Origin: Accumulibacter sp.
Lineage (GTDB): Bacteria; Pseudomonadota; Gammaproteobacteria; Burkholderiales; Rhodocyclaceae
Assembly (NCBI GenBank): GCA_017302455.1
Contig: JAFLDO010000027.1
Coordinates: 1 to 64,000, forward strand
DNA length: 64,000 bases
Reading direction: 5' to 3'
In this document: piece by piece, positions 1-9,500 of the stretch
Numbering within the stretch: position 1 is the first letter of the stretch
Layout of the letters: every line of letters starts with the position of its first letter
Made by a program: the position numbers and the translations under genes
Notes under the pieces: generated by a model
Told to the model about the DNA's origin: nothing
What the model saw: the letters and a program-made list of their open reading frames with translations, nothing else
The model's database searches: none

Positions 1-48
1 CGGTAGCAGGTAGTCGGTCTTACGGTCGGTGACGATGAAGTGGGACAT
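1..48 (-). CDS. IS1182-family transposase, N-terminal 16 residues only
   Basis: The ATG at 48 begins MSHFIVTDRKTDYLLP, which I recognise as the typical N-terminus of IS1182-family transposases in Betaproteobacteria. A GAGGG-like ribosome binding site precedes the start. Only 16 codons are in the window, so family assignment rests on this N-terminal signature and on the promoter arrangement. The element interrupts the neighbouring HEAT/methyltransferase gene. Confidence 0.6.
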   Translation of the reverse strand, partial: MSHFIVTDRKTDYLLP

Positions 49-127
49 GCCGGCCCTCGGTTGCTTCAAAAGGCATGATTATAGCATATCCGGTGGGGAG
101 CAAGCCGAAAGTCCGACAGGCTGCTAG
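1..127 (-). mobile_element. End of an IS1182-type insertion sequence (partial, runs off window)
   Basis: The first 48 bases on the minus strand encode the start of a transposase. About 30 bases upstream of its ATG is a perfect TATAAT -10 box (78-83, minus). The element's outer end is inferred near 107-127, where the downstream methyltransferase frame stops looking like a methyltransferase. The exact border is uncertain because the other terminal repeat is outside the window. Confidence 0.6.
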
Positions 128-1489
128 CGAGCTCGATTGCTCGCCCACGACGCTTGCCGCTGCCTCTATGGCACCTTGGCGTATCACGATGCGATCGCTG
201 CCAATGCACTCTCGTGTGGCGCGCTGGTTCAGGAAGCGGCACATCTCCTCGCTGACATCCAGGCAGAACATCTGCCCTTCGAACGCGAAGTGCTCCAGGA
301 AGTACCAGGCCAGGCGGCCGGTGCCGCTGCCGAGGTCGATCGGATTCACGATCTCCGCGCCCTCCAGCAGATGCTGAAGCAAGCCAAAGCATACGTTTTC
401 CGGGTCCTGACAGGCGCTGAACTCATGATAGATACTCGGGTTGCCGTACCACTTGTCGCCCTTGTCGACGATCATGCCGTTCTCGCTCGCGCCCACGGTG
501 CGGGCGATGAACGAGTTCTGGCGGCTGTAATAGTTGGTCAGCGCATACAGCGACTCGGTAATGGTCCCAACTACCTCGTCGTTGATCTCCAACCTGAGGC
601 GCTGCCGTAGCCCTTCGGCGCTTCGGGGTAGGTCGATTCTGCCCAGCCCCTCCGCGGCGATTACCCGGAGATGGGGCGTGTCATGGCGCAGAAATTCCAG
701 AAGGTCATCGACGAAGTGAGGGGATCCGAGGCGTGAGATCGCGTGCAGGGAATAGAACTGGATCTCATAGTCCTGGTCTCGGGCCAGTCGTTTTAGCGCC
801 GCACGGATGTGCTGGTCGTGGTGATTCAAACGAGCCAGCAACCATACCGCCGCCAGCAGGTCCTCCTTGGTGCCGCTGATGCTGCTCCTGCTTCCCACGA
901 CGGCGCGCAGGCGAGGTATGATCGCTTTTTCGAGGTTTCGTGAGTCGCTCTGCAAGAGGATTCCGATACGGGATTTCTCGTTGCCCAATGAATTCAGACA
1001 GAGGTCAAGGTCGGGGACTCCCTGGTACTTCAGGGCAGCTTTCAAATAACTCACAGCCTCGACCAGCCCGATCCGTTCCAGGGAGAATGCCGCTCTCCAC
1101 CAGGATTGGGGGTTGTCAGCGAGGGCCACCGTTTCCTCCAAGAAGTCGATGATGCGCTGGTCTCGAAGCAAGAACTGCCCCAGACACCAGGTCAACCCGA
1201 TGGACTCGCGCAGTCGGGTCCGCAGCGCACCGTCGGCAGGAATGGAGGAGAACAGAGGTTCCGCTGGCGCGTGCTGCAGCAGACTTCCACAGTTCCAGTC
1301 GTAGGTCCGCGGAACGTTACGGGCAAACTGACTGAGCAGATGAGGGATGGTCGTCTTGAAGGCGGAGCACGCATCGAGCTCACGAGCCAACCGTCGCAGC
1401 ACGGCCTCCGACAAGGCGTGGTCCATCAAGCTGGTGACCTGTCCGGCCACGAGTTCTGCGACCATCTGGCCGTAGGCGACAGCGGTCAT
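20..1489 (-). CDS. HEAT-repeat protein with C-terminal SAM methyltransferase domain, 3' end replaced by IS sequence
   Basis: The open frame is 489 codons. Residues ~100-310 are leucine-rich paired helices of HEAT/PBS-lyase type (for example the segment around YSLHAISRLGS and VIAAEGLGRI). A class I methyltransferase core starts at ~390 with motif I IDLGSGTGRLAW, followed by an acidic strand end (FCLDVSEEM). The frame then runs into the insertion sequence around residue 454, so the last ~35 residues are IS-encoded and the methyltransferase fold lacks its second half. The gene is therefore probably inactive. Its ATG overlaps the TGA of the preceding two-TM gene, implying one transcript and coupled translation. 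Substrate unknown. Confidence 0.7.
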   Translation of the reverse strand: MTAVAYGQMVAELVAGQVTSLMDHALSEAVLRRLARELDACSAFKTTIPHLLSQFARNVPRTYDWNCGSLLQHAPAEPLFSSIPADGALRTRLRESIGLTWCLGQFLLRDQRIIDFLEETVALADNPQSWWRAAFSLERIGLVEAVSYLKAALKYQGVPDLDLCLNSLGNEKSRIGILLQSDSRNLEKAIIPRLRAVVGSRSSISGTKEDLLAAVWLLARLNHHDQHIRAALKRLARDQDYEIQFYSLHAISRLGSPHFVDDLLEFLRHDTPHLRVIAAEGLGRIDLPRSAEGLRQRLRLEINDEVVGTITESLYALTNYYSRQNSFIARTVGASENGMIVDKGDKWYGNPSIYHEFSACQDPENVCFGLLQHLLEGAEIVNPIDLGSGTGRLAWYFLEHFAFEGQMFCLDVSEEMCRFLNQRATRECIGSDRIVIRQGAIEAAASVVGEQSSSLAACRTFGLLPTGYAIIMPFEATEGRHVPLHRHRP

Positions 1490-2139
1490 TGATGCACGGC
1501 GATGGGCAACGCTGGTGCCGGCGTCATTCGATCAATGATGCTCTGGTCGCTTTCCGCGTCGCGTCCGGCGACCCGTTTGAAGGAGAAGGAGAACTTGGTC
1601 GCCTGGGGATCGCGGTTGAAGAAGAATCCTTGGCCGCTATCGAGCTTGCCGGAGTTGCTCGATCGGAAGTCCATGCAACAGACGCCGGCGGCGTCGGATT
1701 GGTTCTCAAGGCTCTGATGGGCAGTGTACGTATAGAGGACTTGATTGAGTGAGCTGGAAATGCTGACGTGCTGGCTGTCGAAGGTGCGGAGCTCATTACG
1801 ATTGATGTCGTAGTTTCGTCCGTGCATGCAGTACGACTTGGATTCCGCATTGTAGGAAATCGTGAGGACGGTGTAGGGATTCCCGGGCAAGCCGGGGATG
1901 TGTTCGAGCCAGCGTCCCTCCAGCGCCGCCCGCGGATCCAGCAATCGTCTCAGCGGACGAAATCTCAGCGGCAGTTCCAGTAACAGGTATTCGCCAGCCT
2001 TCGTGAGAATGATCCCCACGCAAGCGCTGGCAATGACGGCCAGCAGGCTTTCCACCTGGCGGCTCTCCAGATGCTTGAGCAGGGTGATCGCAACGACGTT
2101 GCCTGCTCCCAGCAAGATGGTAGCCAATAGCTGTTTCAT
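1486..2139 (-). CDS. Two-TM, beta-strand-rich membrane protein (resembles S-2TM-beta/Cap15-type effectors)
   Basis: From the ATG at 2139, which has a GGAG ribosome binding site five bases upstream, the product is 217 residues. Two hydrophobic helices occupy residues ~4-22 and ~31-50. The rest alternates short beta-like strands: GRWLEHIPGLPGNPYTVL, then repeated Y/F-rich strands to FSFSFKRV. This layout, 2TM followed by a small beta barrel, is that of the SMODS-associated 2TM effector family used in CBASS defence. No nucleotidyltransferase gene is adjacent, so the role is an analogy only. It overlaps the HEAT/methyltransferase gene by four bases. The frame also stays open to 2262, giving a 258-residue alternative with no good ribosome site. 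Confidence 0.6.
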   Translation of the reverse strand: MKQLLATILLGAGNVVAITLLKHLESRQVESLLAVIASACVGIILTKAGEYLLLELPLRFRPLRRLLDPRAALEGRWLEHIPGLPGNPYTVLTISYNAESKSYCMHGRNYDINRNELRTFDSQHVSISSSLNQVLYTYTAHQSLENQSDAAGVCCMDFRSSNSGKLDSGQGFFFNRDPQATKFSFSFKRVAGRDAESDQSIIDRMTPAPALPIAVHQ

Positions 2140-2262
2140 CTCTGCTCCGATCAGTTCAGCCTGACGCAAGACAGCTAACGGGTTGATTCGAATTCGTTCT
2201 CGGTAGGACTGGAAGGATAAGAGATCCAACGGTGCCAACGAGAGTATATGCGCCTTCATCAA

Positions 2263-2998
2263 ACGGCGTCAATCTCGCACTTGGGCCGGGGAGCCCGTGA
2301 AAAGTCATACGAGTCCCGCCCCGCTCAGCGCCAGGGGCCATTCGCCGGGGACGAGTCCTCTCACGACGGGCAATGGGAGCTCGTCTGGCATTGGCATCGA
2401 GCTTTGCGCTTGTGCGCCTGCACGCTCCCCAACACATCACCTCTACCAAGCAATGCGCTCGACGGATTCGCACTTCCGCACCGGTTGGGGCTGGGTTCGT
2501 CCTCGCCCAGGGTGGCGCCCGGCATCTCCGAGAGCGGGGCGCTCGGGCTCTAGGCGTGGCGGCGATACTGGCTCACCCACGAAGCAAGCGTCGCCTCAAT
2601 GCAAAGCGAATGTCCGGAGTAGGGGCGGTACCGGTCGTCGGAAGTTGGTGAAGTTCAATGACCGCTATGGGTCGGGAGTGCGCATTCGCCAGAAAGGCAA
2701 GCTGCCGTTCGCGACCTATCAAGGTTGAACGGCAGGTAAGCGGTAGATTGCTGCCTGATTGAGCTACACAGGCCAACGGCCGTTATGGCTGATAGGCGAT
2801 CGTTCGCAGTGGTTCCTTGATCGCCTCTCAGTGATTGTTGGCATCCTCTCGCCTTGCCACGGGAATTGAGCGTCAACTCCTCACGTCTGCAGGGCACCTC
2901 GCGCCGCAATTCACGACGAGTGGCTGGAAGGATTGGGCTGGCTCGTTGAGCGTTACGGTGCTTGCCGATGACCGGATGACCTGCCTGCTGAAGCTTCG
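2263..2998. other. Gene-poor stretch with one clear hairpin
   Basis: No open frame here has convincing coding character on either strand. The one structured element is a 9-bp inverted repeat (2702-2710 with 2727-2735, 16-base loop). The region probably contains the promoter of the two-TM gene and debris from rearrangement. From ~2945 it is alignable to the sequence just downstream of the full-length helicase gene (~5520-5574). Confidence 0.5.
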
Positions 2999-3975
2999 TC
3001 AGCTACCCGGCGCATACACCAGCTCGGGAACCACCATCTCCCACGATTCGCATTGCGCGCTGATCCGGGACCGGTATGCCTCCGCCACGTCCCTCGGTCG
3101 GCGCACGTGGATGGCAGCGACGCGGGCTTCGATGCCGTGCATGTGGGTTTCCGGTTCGAAGTGCTGCGACAGGGCGCCGACGTCGACCCCTTGCGCATCG
3201 CACAGTCGCCAGGCGCCGGCCGATGTTTGGCGAAGCGCGATCCGGCTGCCTGCGGTGAGTGCGGCCAGTGCCCGGTGAATGGCGTGGCCGGGAGGATGGC
3301 GTGCGGCAAAGTCGAGGTCGATCTGTCGCCAGCCGAGTCGCCGATGGCGACGCGCCAGTTCGGGTGGCGGCGTTGGCAGCGGCGTCGCGCGGCGACGCAG
3401 GAAGGCCGGCGAGTCGGACGGCCCTCCTGGCAAAGCATCGAGCCAGGCCTGACCGCGATCGAAGCGCGCCAGCGCCAGCGTCTTGCGGGCGCGTGTCATG
3501 GCCACGTAGTACAGGCGGCGCGTGGCGTCCGCATCCTCGTTGGCGCCGCTTCGCAGCCAGTCGCCATCGAGGACCGCGACGTGATCGAATTCGAGACCCT
3601 TGGCCCGGTGCGCGGTCAGCAGCAGCAAGCCGGTCTGCCGACGGCGCGCTTCCCGGCCCCACTCGGCCAACCAGTCGAGGAAATGGTCGAGCGGCAGTTC
3701 GGCGTCACCGGCATCGAGCGCATACTCGGCCACTGCCTCGCGCAGATAGCTCCACCAATGGGCGTCAGGCCGACCCTCGGGCTGCAGTGCCAGCCACTGC
3801 CGGATCGTTGGTACGTCGATCAACGCACTGTCGCGCGTTCGCAACCAGCCGATCATCGCCTGCGTTTCGCGCAGAGTCCAGAAGCCGCTGCGGTCTTCAT
3901 CGGCCTGCTGCACCGGCATACCCCGGAGTTCGCAATAGCTGCGGAGCGGGTCGAGTGAGCGCCAGTTGCCCGGCG
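2945..3975 (-). repeat. Diverged duplicate of the 3' end of the helicase-fusion gene (copy A)
   Basis: About 1 kb matches 5520-6585 base for base over most of its length. Scattered substitutions and one indel remain: copy B has an extra ~33 bases encoding a Ser/His-rich run near 5996-6029. Homology starts ~50 bp beyond the stop codons and ends abruptly at the codons for NWRSLDP. Confidence 0.85.
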
Positions 3976-4003
3976 CCTTCCTGGCGGGAGCGATCATGGA
4001 CAC
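2999..4003 (-). pseudogene. UvrD-type helicase C-terminal fragment (partial copy of the RecQ-UvrD fusion)
   Basis: The open frame of 334 residues carries helicase motifs V (TAHRAKGLEFDHVAVLDG) and VI (YYVAMTRARKTLAL) and the C-terminal extension of the neighbouring 1.7-kilo-residue fusion. It lacks the ATP-binding Walker A and DEYQD motifs. The first ~13 residues come from unrelated sequence at the break point. It cannot be a working helicase. It is a truncated duplicate kept open, with substitutions spread evenly rather than stop codons, so the duplication may be fairly old or the C-terminal domain may be under some selection. Confidence 0.8.
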
Positions 4004-4005
4004 CG

Positions 4006-4296
4006 AGTGGGTTCGATCAGGAGTGCATGGACCTGTTGCGCCACCATGTGCTGCTGGTCGTCATGCCAGTCTTTTTCCTGAGCACCGGCCTGCGCACCAA
4101 CTGGACGCTCGGCGGTGAGGCCGTATTCGTCGCCGCCGGCATCCTGCTCGGCGTGTCGGTCAGCGGCAAGCTGCTCGGCGCGCACCTTGCTGGCCGCCTG
4201 CCCAACTGGGCACCGGGCGAGGCCAGCATCATCGGCTGGCTGCTGCAGACCAAGGCGCTGAGCATGATCATCGTTGCCAACTGCGTCAGCTCTGCC
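4006..4296 (+). pseudogene. Fragment of a Kef/CPA2-type cation:proton antiporter
   Basis: About 95 codons on the plus strand read as membrane helices of the monovalent cation:proton antiporter-2 family. Examples are VVMPVFFLSTGLRTNW and NWAPGEASIIGWLLQTKAL, typical of the later transmembrane segments. There is no start codon region, no preceding helices and no C-terminal part. The frame runs on without a stop into the Fic gene. Both ends are abrupt, the left one directly at the break of the duplicated helicase fragment. Confidence 0.7.
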
Positions 4297-4386
4297 CCGA
4301 CGACCTGCCCCATGGCGCAAAGTTACGTTCTGCGCGCTTCTTGGGCCTGTGTTGAAATGGGTGTAATTGGATGTAACATTGTCGGC

Positions 4387-5436
4387 ATGATCGCCTCGCA
4401 TGCCGTTCAGATAACCCCGGAAATCCTCAGTCTCATCGCCGGAATCGATGAGTTTAAGGGAGCTTGGCGCGCGCTCGGTACGCTGGCGCCGGATCGGCTG
4501 GCCGCACTGCGGCGGGTCGCCACCATCGAGAGCATCGGTTCATCCACCCGCATCGAGGGCAGCAGGCTGTCCGATCGCGAAGTCCAGCGCCTGCTGTCCA
4601 ATCTGCAGATCAAGTCTTTCGCCACACGGGACGAACAAGAGGTAGCCGGCTACGCCGAGGTCATGGAACTGGTGTTTTCGTCCTGGCAGGACATCGCGCT
4701 GACCGAGAACCACATCAAGCAATTGCACCGCGATCTCCTGACCTACAGCGAGAAGGATGCATGGCATCGAGGCAACTACAAGACGACTGCCAACAGCGTA
4801 GTGGCCTTTGCTGAGGACGGGAAACAACTGGGCGTCGTCTTCGCAACCGCGACGCCATTCGACACGCCATCCCTGATGGCTGAACTGATCACCTGGTTCA
4901 ACGCAGAACGTCAGGCAGGACAGCTTCACCCCTTGCTGCTCATCGGTATCTGGATCGTGATCTTCCTCGAGATCCATCCATTCCAGGACGGCAACGGCCG
5001 GCTCAGCCGGGTTCTCACAACCCTGTTGCTCTTGCAGGCCGGGTATGCCTACGTGCCTTACAGCTCGTTGGAAAGCGTGGTCGAGCAAAGCAAGGAGGCC
5101 TACTACCTGGCCTTGCGGCAAACGCAAGGCACGATCCGTACGACTTCGCCGAATTGGCAACCGTGGCTGACGTTCTTCCTGCGCACGCTCGCCGAACAGG
5201 TCCGTCGTCTCAATCGCAAGGTCGAGCGTGAAAAGCTGGTATTGGCCTCGCTACCTGAACTGTCGCTCCAGATTGTCGAGTTCGCACGCGAGCATGGTCG
5301 CATCACGATGGGCGATGCGATTCGACTGACCGGCGGCAATCGCAACACGCTCAAGCAGCATTTCCGGGCGCTGGTCGAGCAAGGCCGCCTGGGTCAGCAC
5401 GGCGCCGGCAGGGGCGTCTGGTACGAGTTGCGATAG
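4387..5436 (+). CDS. Fic-domain protein (adenylyltransferase/AMPylator, class II-like)
   Basis: 349 residues. The Fic core carries the complete catalytic motif HPFQDGNGRLSR at residue ~200, with the His needed for target AMP transfer. An N-terminal helix contains SSTRIEG, which fits the (S/T)xxxE(G/N) autoinhibitory motif, so a separate antitoxin is not expected. The C-terminal ~80 residues look like a winged-helix DNA-binding domain (ITMGDAIRLTGGNRNTLKQH). Start at 4387 chosen; 4357 is an in-frame alternative. Proteins of this architecture modify host proteins or regulate themselves. The target is unknown. It sits between an antiporter scrap and the helicase gene and looks like an acquired cassette. 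Confidence 0.88.
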   Translation: MIASHAVQITPEILSLIAGIDEFKGAWRALGTLAPDRLAALRRVATIESIGSSTRIEGSRLSDREVQRLLSNLQIKSFATRDEQEVAGYAEVMELVFSSWQDIALTENHIKQLHRDLLTYSEKDAWHRGNYKTTANSVVAFAEDGKQLGVVFATATPFDTPSLMAELITWFNAERQAGQLHPLLLIGIWIVIFLEIHPFQDGNGRLSRVLTTLLLLQAGYAYVPYSSLESVVEQSKEAYYLALRQTQGTIRTTSPNWQPWLTFFLRTLAEQVRRLNRKVEREKLVLASLPELSLQIVEFAREHGRITMGDAIRLTGGNRNTLKQHFRALVEQGRLGQHGAGRGVWYELR

Positions 5437-5519
5437 GGGAAATTCACGCCCGCCATTCGCCACCAAGGCGATCTTTCGCAACTCGAGGTCCACGACGAGC
5501 AGCGTGAGCGATTCGACTT

Positions 5520-6585
5520 GCTCGCCGAGCGTGTCATTGCCGATGACCCGACTACCTGCCCCCCGGAAACCTCGTCAACTGTCTGGTGCATACACCAGCT
5601 CGGGAACGACCATCTCCCAAGATTCACTCTGCGCGTTGATCCGCGACTGGTATGCCTCCGCCACGTCCCTCGGTCGGCGCACGTGGATGGCAGCGACGCG
5701 GGCTTCGATGCAGTGCATGTCGGCTTCCGGTTCGAAGTGCTGCGACAGCGCGCCAACGTCGACCCCTTGCGCATCGCACAGTCGCCAGGCGCCGGCCGAT
5801 GTTTGGCGAAGCGCGATCCGGCTGCCTGCGGTGAGTGCGGCCAGTGCCCGGTGAATGGCGTGGCCGGGAGGATGGCGTGCGGCAAAGTCGAGGTCGATCT
5901 GTCGCCAGCCGAGTCGCCGATGGCGACGCGCCAGTTCGGGCGGCGGCACTGGCAGCGGCGTCGCGTGGCGACGCAGGAAGGCCGGCGAGTCGAACAAGGA
6001 GTGGGACGACGAGTGGGACGACGAGTCCGCCGGCCCTCCCACCAACGCGTCGAGCCAGGCCTGGCCGCGATCGAAGCGCGCCAGCGCCAGCGTCTTGCGG
6101 GCACGTGTCATGGCCACGTAGTAGAGGCGGCGCGTGGCGTCCGCATCCTCGTTGGCGCCGCTCCGCAGCCAGTCGCCATCAAGGACCGCGACGTGATCGA
6201 ATTCGAGACCCTTGGCCCGGTGCGCGGTCAGCAGCAGCAGGCCGGTCTGCCGCCGACGCGCCTCCCGGCCCCACTCGGCCAACCAGTCGACAAAATGGTC
6301 GAGCGGCAATTCGGCGTCACCGGCATCGAGTGCATACTCGCTCACCGCCTCGCGCAGATAGCTCCACCAGTGGGCGTCAGGCCGACCCTCAGGCTGCATC
6401 GCCAGCCACTGCTGAATCGTCGGTACGTCGATGAGCGCACTGCCTCGCGTCCGCAACCCGTCGATCATCGACTGCGTTTCGCGCAGACTCCAGAAGCCGC
6501 TGCTGTCTTCATCGGCCTGCTGCACCGGGATACCCTGCAGTTCGCAATAGCTGCGCACCGGGTCGAGCGACCGCCAGTTGCGGGC
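5520..6585 (-). repeat. Duplicated 3' segment of the helicase-fusion gene (copy B, in the intact gene)
   Basis: This is the parental counterpart of 2945-3975. It continues upstream into the complete gene, whereas copy A stops. The insert near 5996-6029 is itself a short tandem repeat (two gagtgggacgac units). Confidence 0.85.
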
Positions 6586-9500
6586 AATGATGGCGCAGCG
6601 CGCCCAGTCCCACGCCGGTGCCAGTTGCGCCATGCGCTCGAATTCCGTGATCACGGCAAGGGCCTGGGTCCGCTCGTTGTCGCCGGCCGGCAGGATCTGC
6701 ACGCGCCCCCGGCCGACCGGGTCGATGCTGGTCCATTCGCCGCCGGCGGCCTGCGCTTTGCGCGCCGCATCGATGTGGATCGGGTGCGCCTGCTTCATGC
6801 GGTTCGCCGCCGGGGCGATCAGCCGGTTGGCGGCTTCGATGATGTTGGCCGTCGAGCGATAGTTGTCGGTCAGGAAGGACGGTTTGGCGGCATAGTCGGC
6901 CTCGAAGCGACGGATGAACTCGACCGAGGCGCCTTTGAAGGCGTAGATGTTCTGGTCGTCATCGCCGACGGCGAAGAGGTTGATGCGGCCGTCCTCATCG
7001 GGCCGCGTGCGGCCGGCCAGGGCCGAAATCAGTTCGTATTGTTCGGGCGCGATGTCCTGATACTCGTCCACCAGAATCCAGCGGAAGCCGACCAGCAGGC
7101 GCTCGCGCTGCTGGTCCGCTTCCTCGGGCGGCAGATCCTTGCCCTTGAGGAGGTTGACCGCCTGGTCGATGATGTCCTTGAACAGGTCGCCATCCGTACC
7201 GCCGTTCTGCGTGGCCAGACTGGCGCCGGCCAGGCGCATGGCCAGCGCGTGCAGGGTGAGCACGGCCACGCCGCGGGCATCGTCGCCGATCAACTCGCCG
7301 AGGCGCTGGCGAATCTGCACGGCGGCGTGGCGGTTGTAGGCGAGCGCCAGGATGCCGTGAGGATTTTCGCGGCGGACGCGAATCAGGTAGGCGATGCGAT
7401 GCACCAGCACGCGCGTCTTGCCGGAGCCGGGGCCGGCCAGGACGAGCACGTTGGTGCTCTCCCGCTCGTCAGCAACGATCTCGCGCTGTTGCCGGTTGTT
7501 CAGCACCTCGACGATGTCATGCCACGATTGCGGCGTCGTCTGGCGCGCCAGTTCCTTGTCGCGATCGGGCAGCCAGCGGCGCATGAACTCGTCGCGTTGC
7601 AGGCTGAAGTAGTCCATCGTCAGGTGCAGCGCCTCGGCCATGGCCTCGAGCCCGCGTTGCACGTACTCGGCCATGACGTGAATCTGCACCACCTGTTCGT
7701 CGTAGTGGAGCTGCAGCGGCGCGAAATCCCCGGGCATGAACTTCCGCTTCCAGTCGGGCTCCAGGCGAATCGTCATGGCCGGCCGGAAGACGGCAAGTCC
7801 CTTGTTGAGGCGGATGATCTCCTGCTCGTGCAGCCAGAGCAGCGCGCGGTCGAGCAGCTTGGGCGTGATCGTCCTTTCTGCCTTGAGCAGGAGGTCGGCT
7901 TCCAGCGCGGCCAGCAGTTTGCCCAGCGTCGTTTCGGCCAGTTGATCGTTGCCGCGGGCGCCGGCAGGCAGACAGGCGAGCAGGTGGTCGAGCAGGCAGC
8001 CGGCGGCGGCTCGGCGGCGTCTGGCGGTGGCTTCCACGGCCGACCATTCGCGTTGCAGTTCGATGCCCAGCGACTCGACATCGACACGCCGCAGCTTCAT
8101 GCTGCCCTGGCCGCCCTCCTCGTCGCGGCCGTCGGCGGCGAGGCTGCTCAACAGTTGGCGCAGGCGCTCGGGCAGGGCGTCGGCGTGGCCGGCATCCTTC
8201 AGGTGCTGGTTGGCGTAGCGCAAATGGAGTATCGACGATTCGCCACGGCTCAGGTCCGGGTGCTGCTCGCGCAGCAGGCCGATCAACGCCGATTCGAGTG
8301 CGGCGGCCTGCGCGAAGCGCTTCTTCGACGACCTCTCGACGCCGACGTGGAGGTAGGCGGTCAGCGCCGTATCGTTGCTGGCCAGTCCCAGCGCTTCGAG
8401 GTCGTAGAACGCGGCGCGGACCTTTTCGGGGGAAAGCCCGGAAACGAGCATCAGCTCGTCGGTCGAGATGCCTTCATCGACCGGCGCGCCGATCAGCGCG
8501 CCGACAATCGCCAGCAGCCCTTTCCGATACTCCGGCGCGATGACCCTTCTCTCGATCTTCTTGCGCGCTTCGTCGAGCGAGGCGACGCGCAGCGAGGACG
8601 GGAAAACCTGTACCCGGTTTTCCTCGCGCGTGAGCAGCGCGGCTTCTTCCAGCCACGACACGGCGGTGCGCACGCGCGTGTCGTCGGTGGCCGAATCGCG
8701 CTCGAAAGCCCCGTCTTCGTCCTCGGCGAGAATCTCGCCGGCGGTGGCGATCAGGTCGCTGCTTTTTCCTCCCTCCTTGCCACCCTCCCTACGCTTCTTC
8801 CGCTCAAGATTGCGCAGCGAGTGCAGGATGGCCTGGATTTCCTTGCGCGATAGCCTTGAGCGCGCCGACATGCCGAACTGCCGTTCGACATCCTCGACGG
8901 TGTACAGCAGGACGCAGCGTGCCGACTGGCTATCGCGCCCGGCACGACCGGCTTCCTGCAGGTAGTTTTCCAGCGAGCCCGGAATGTCGGCATGGATGAC
9001 CAGACGCACATCCGGTTTGTCGATCCCCATGCCGAAGGCGTTGGTCGCGACGATGACGCGCAGATCGCCTTCGATGAACGCCTTCTGCGTGTTCTTTTTC
9101 GTTTCCGGCGGCAGCCGGGCGTGATAGTGGTCGACCGCCCAGCCCTTTTGCTGCAGAAAGCGCGAGATTTCCTCGGTCTGACGGCGTGTCGCGCAATAGA
9201 CGATGGCCCCGCCGGGCAGCTCAGGCGGCAGATCGGCCTCCAGGATCTGATGAATGTGCGAGAACTTTTCGGCCGGGCTGGTCGGGACGACGCAGAAATC
9301 GAGATTGGCACGACTGGCGCCGCCATTGAAGCAGCGCAATTCGATGCCGACCTTGTCCCTGAAATGATCCAGGATGTCGGCCATCACAGCGGGTTTGGCG
9401 GTGGCCGTCAGGCAGAGGACGGGCGGGATCGGCTGATTGCCGGCCTTTTCGCGGATGAAGCGCCCGACATAGCGATAATCCGGGCGGAAATCCTGCCCCC

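Noticed and set aside
2297-2776. Overlapping frames on both strands as candidate small genes
   Set aside because: Arg/Ser-rich, no ribosome site and no recognisable family. Treated as non-coding.
2999-4003. Helicase fragment as a functional stand-alone gene
   Set aside because: It lacks Walker A and B motifs and its start lies in unrelated sequence at a duplication border.
5518-8853. Very long plus-strand open frame (1111 codons)
   Set aside because: It is antisense to the helicase fusion, which has intact motifs. GC-rich codon structure keeps the opposite frame open and no domain is recognisable in it.
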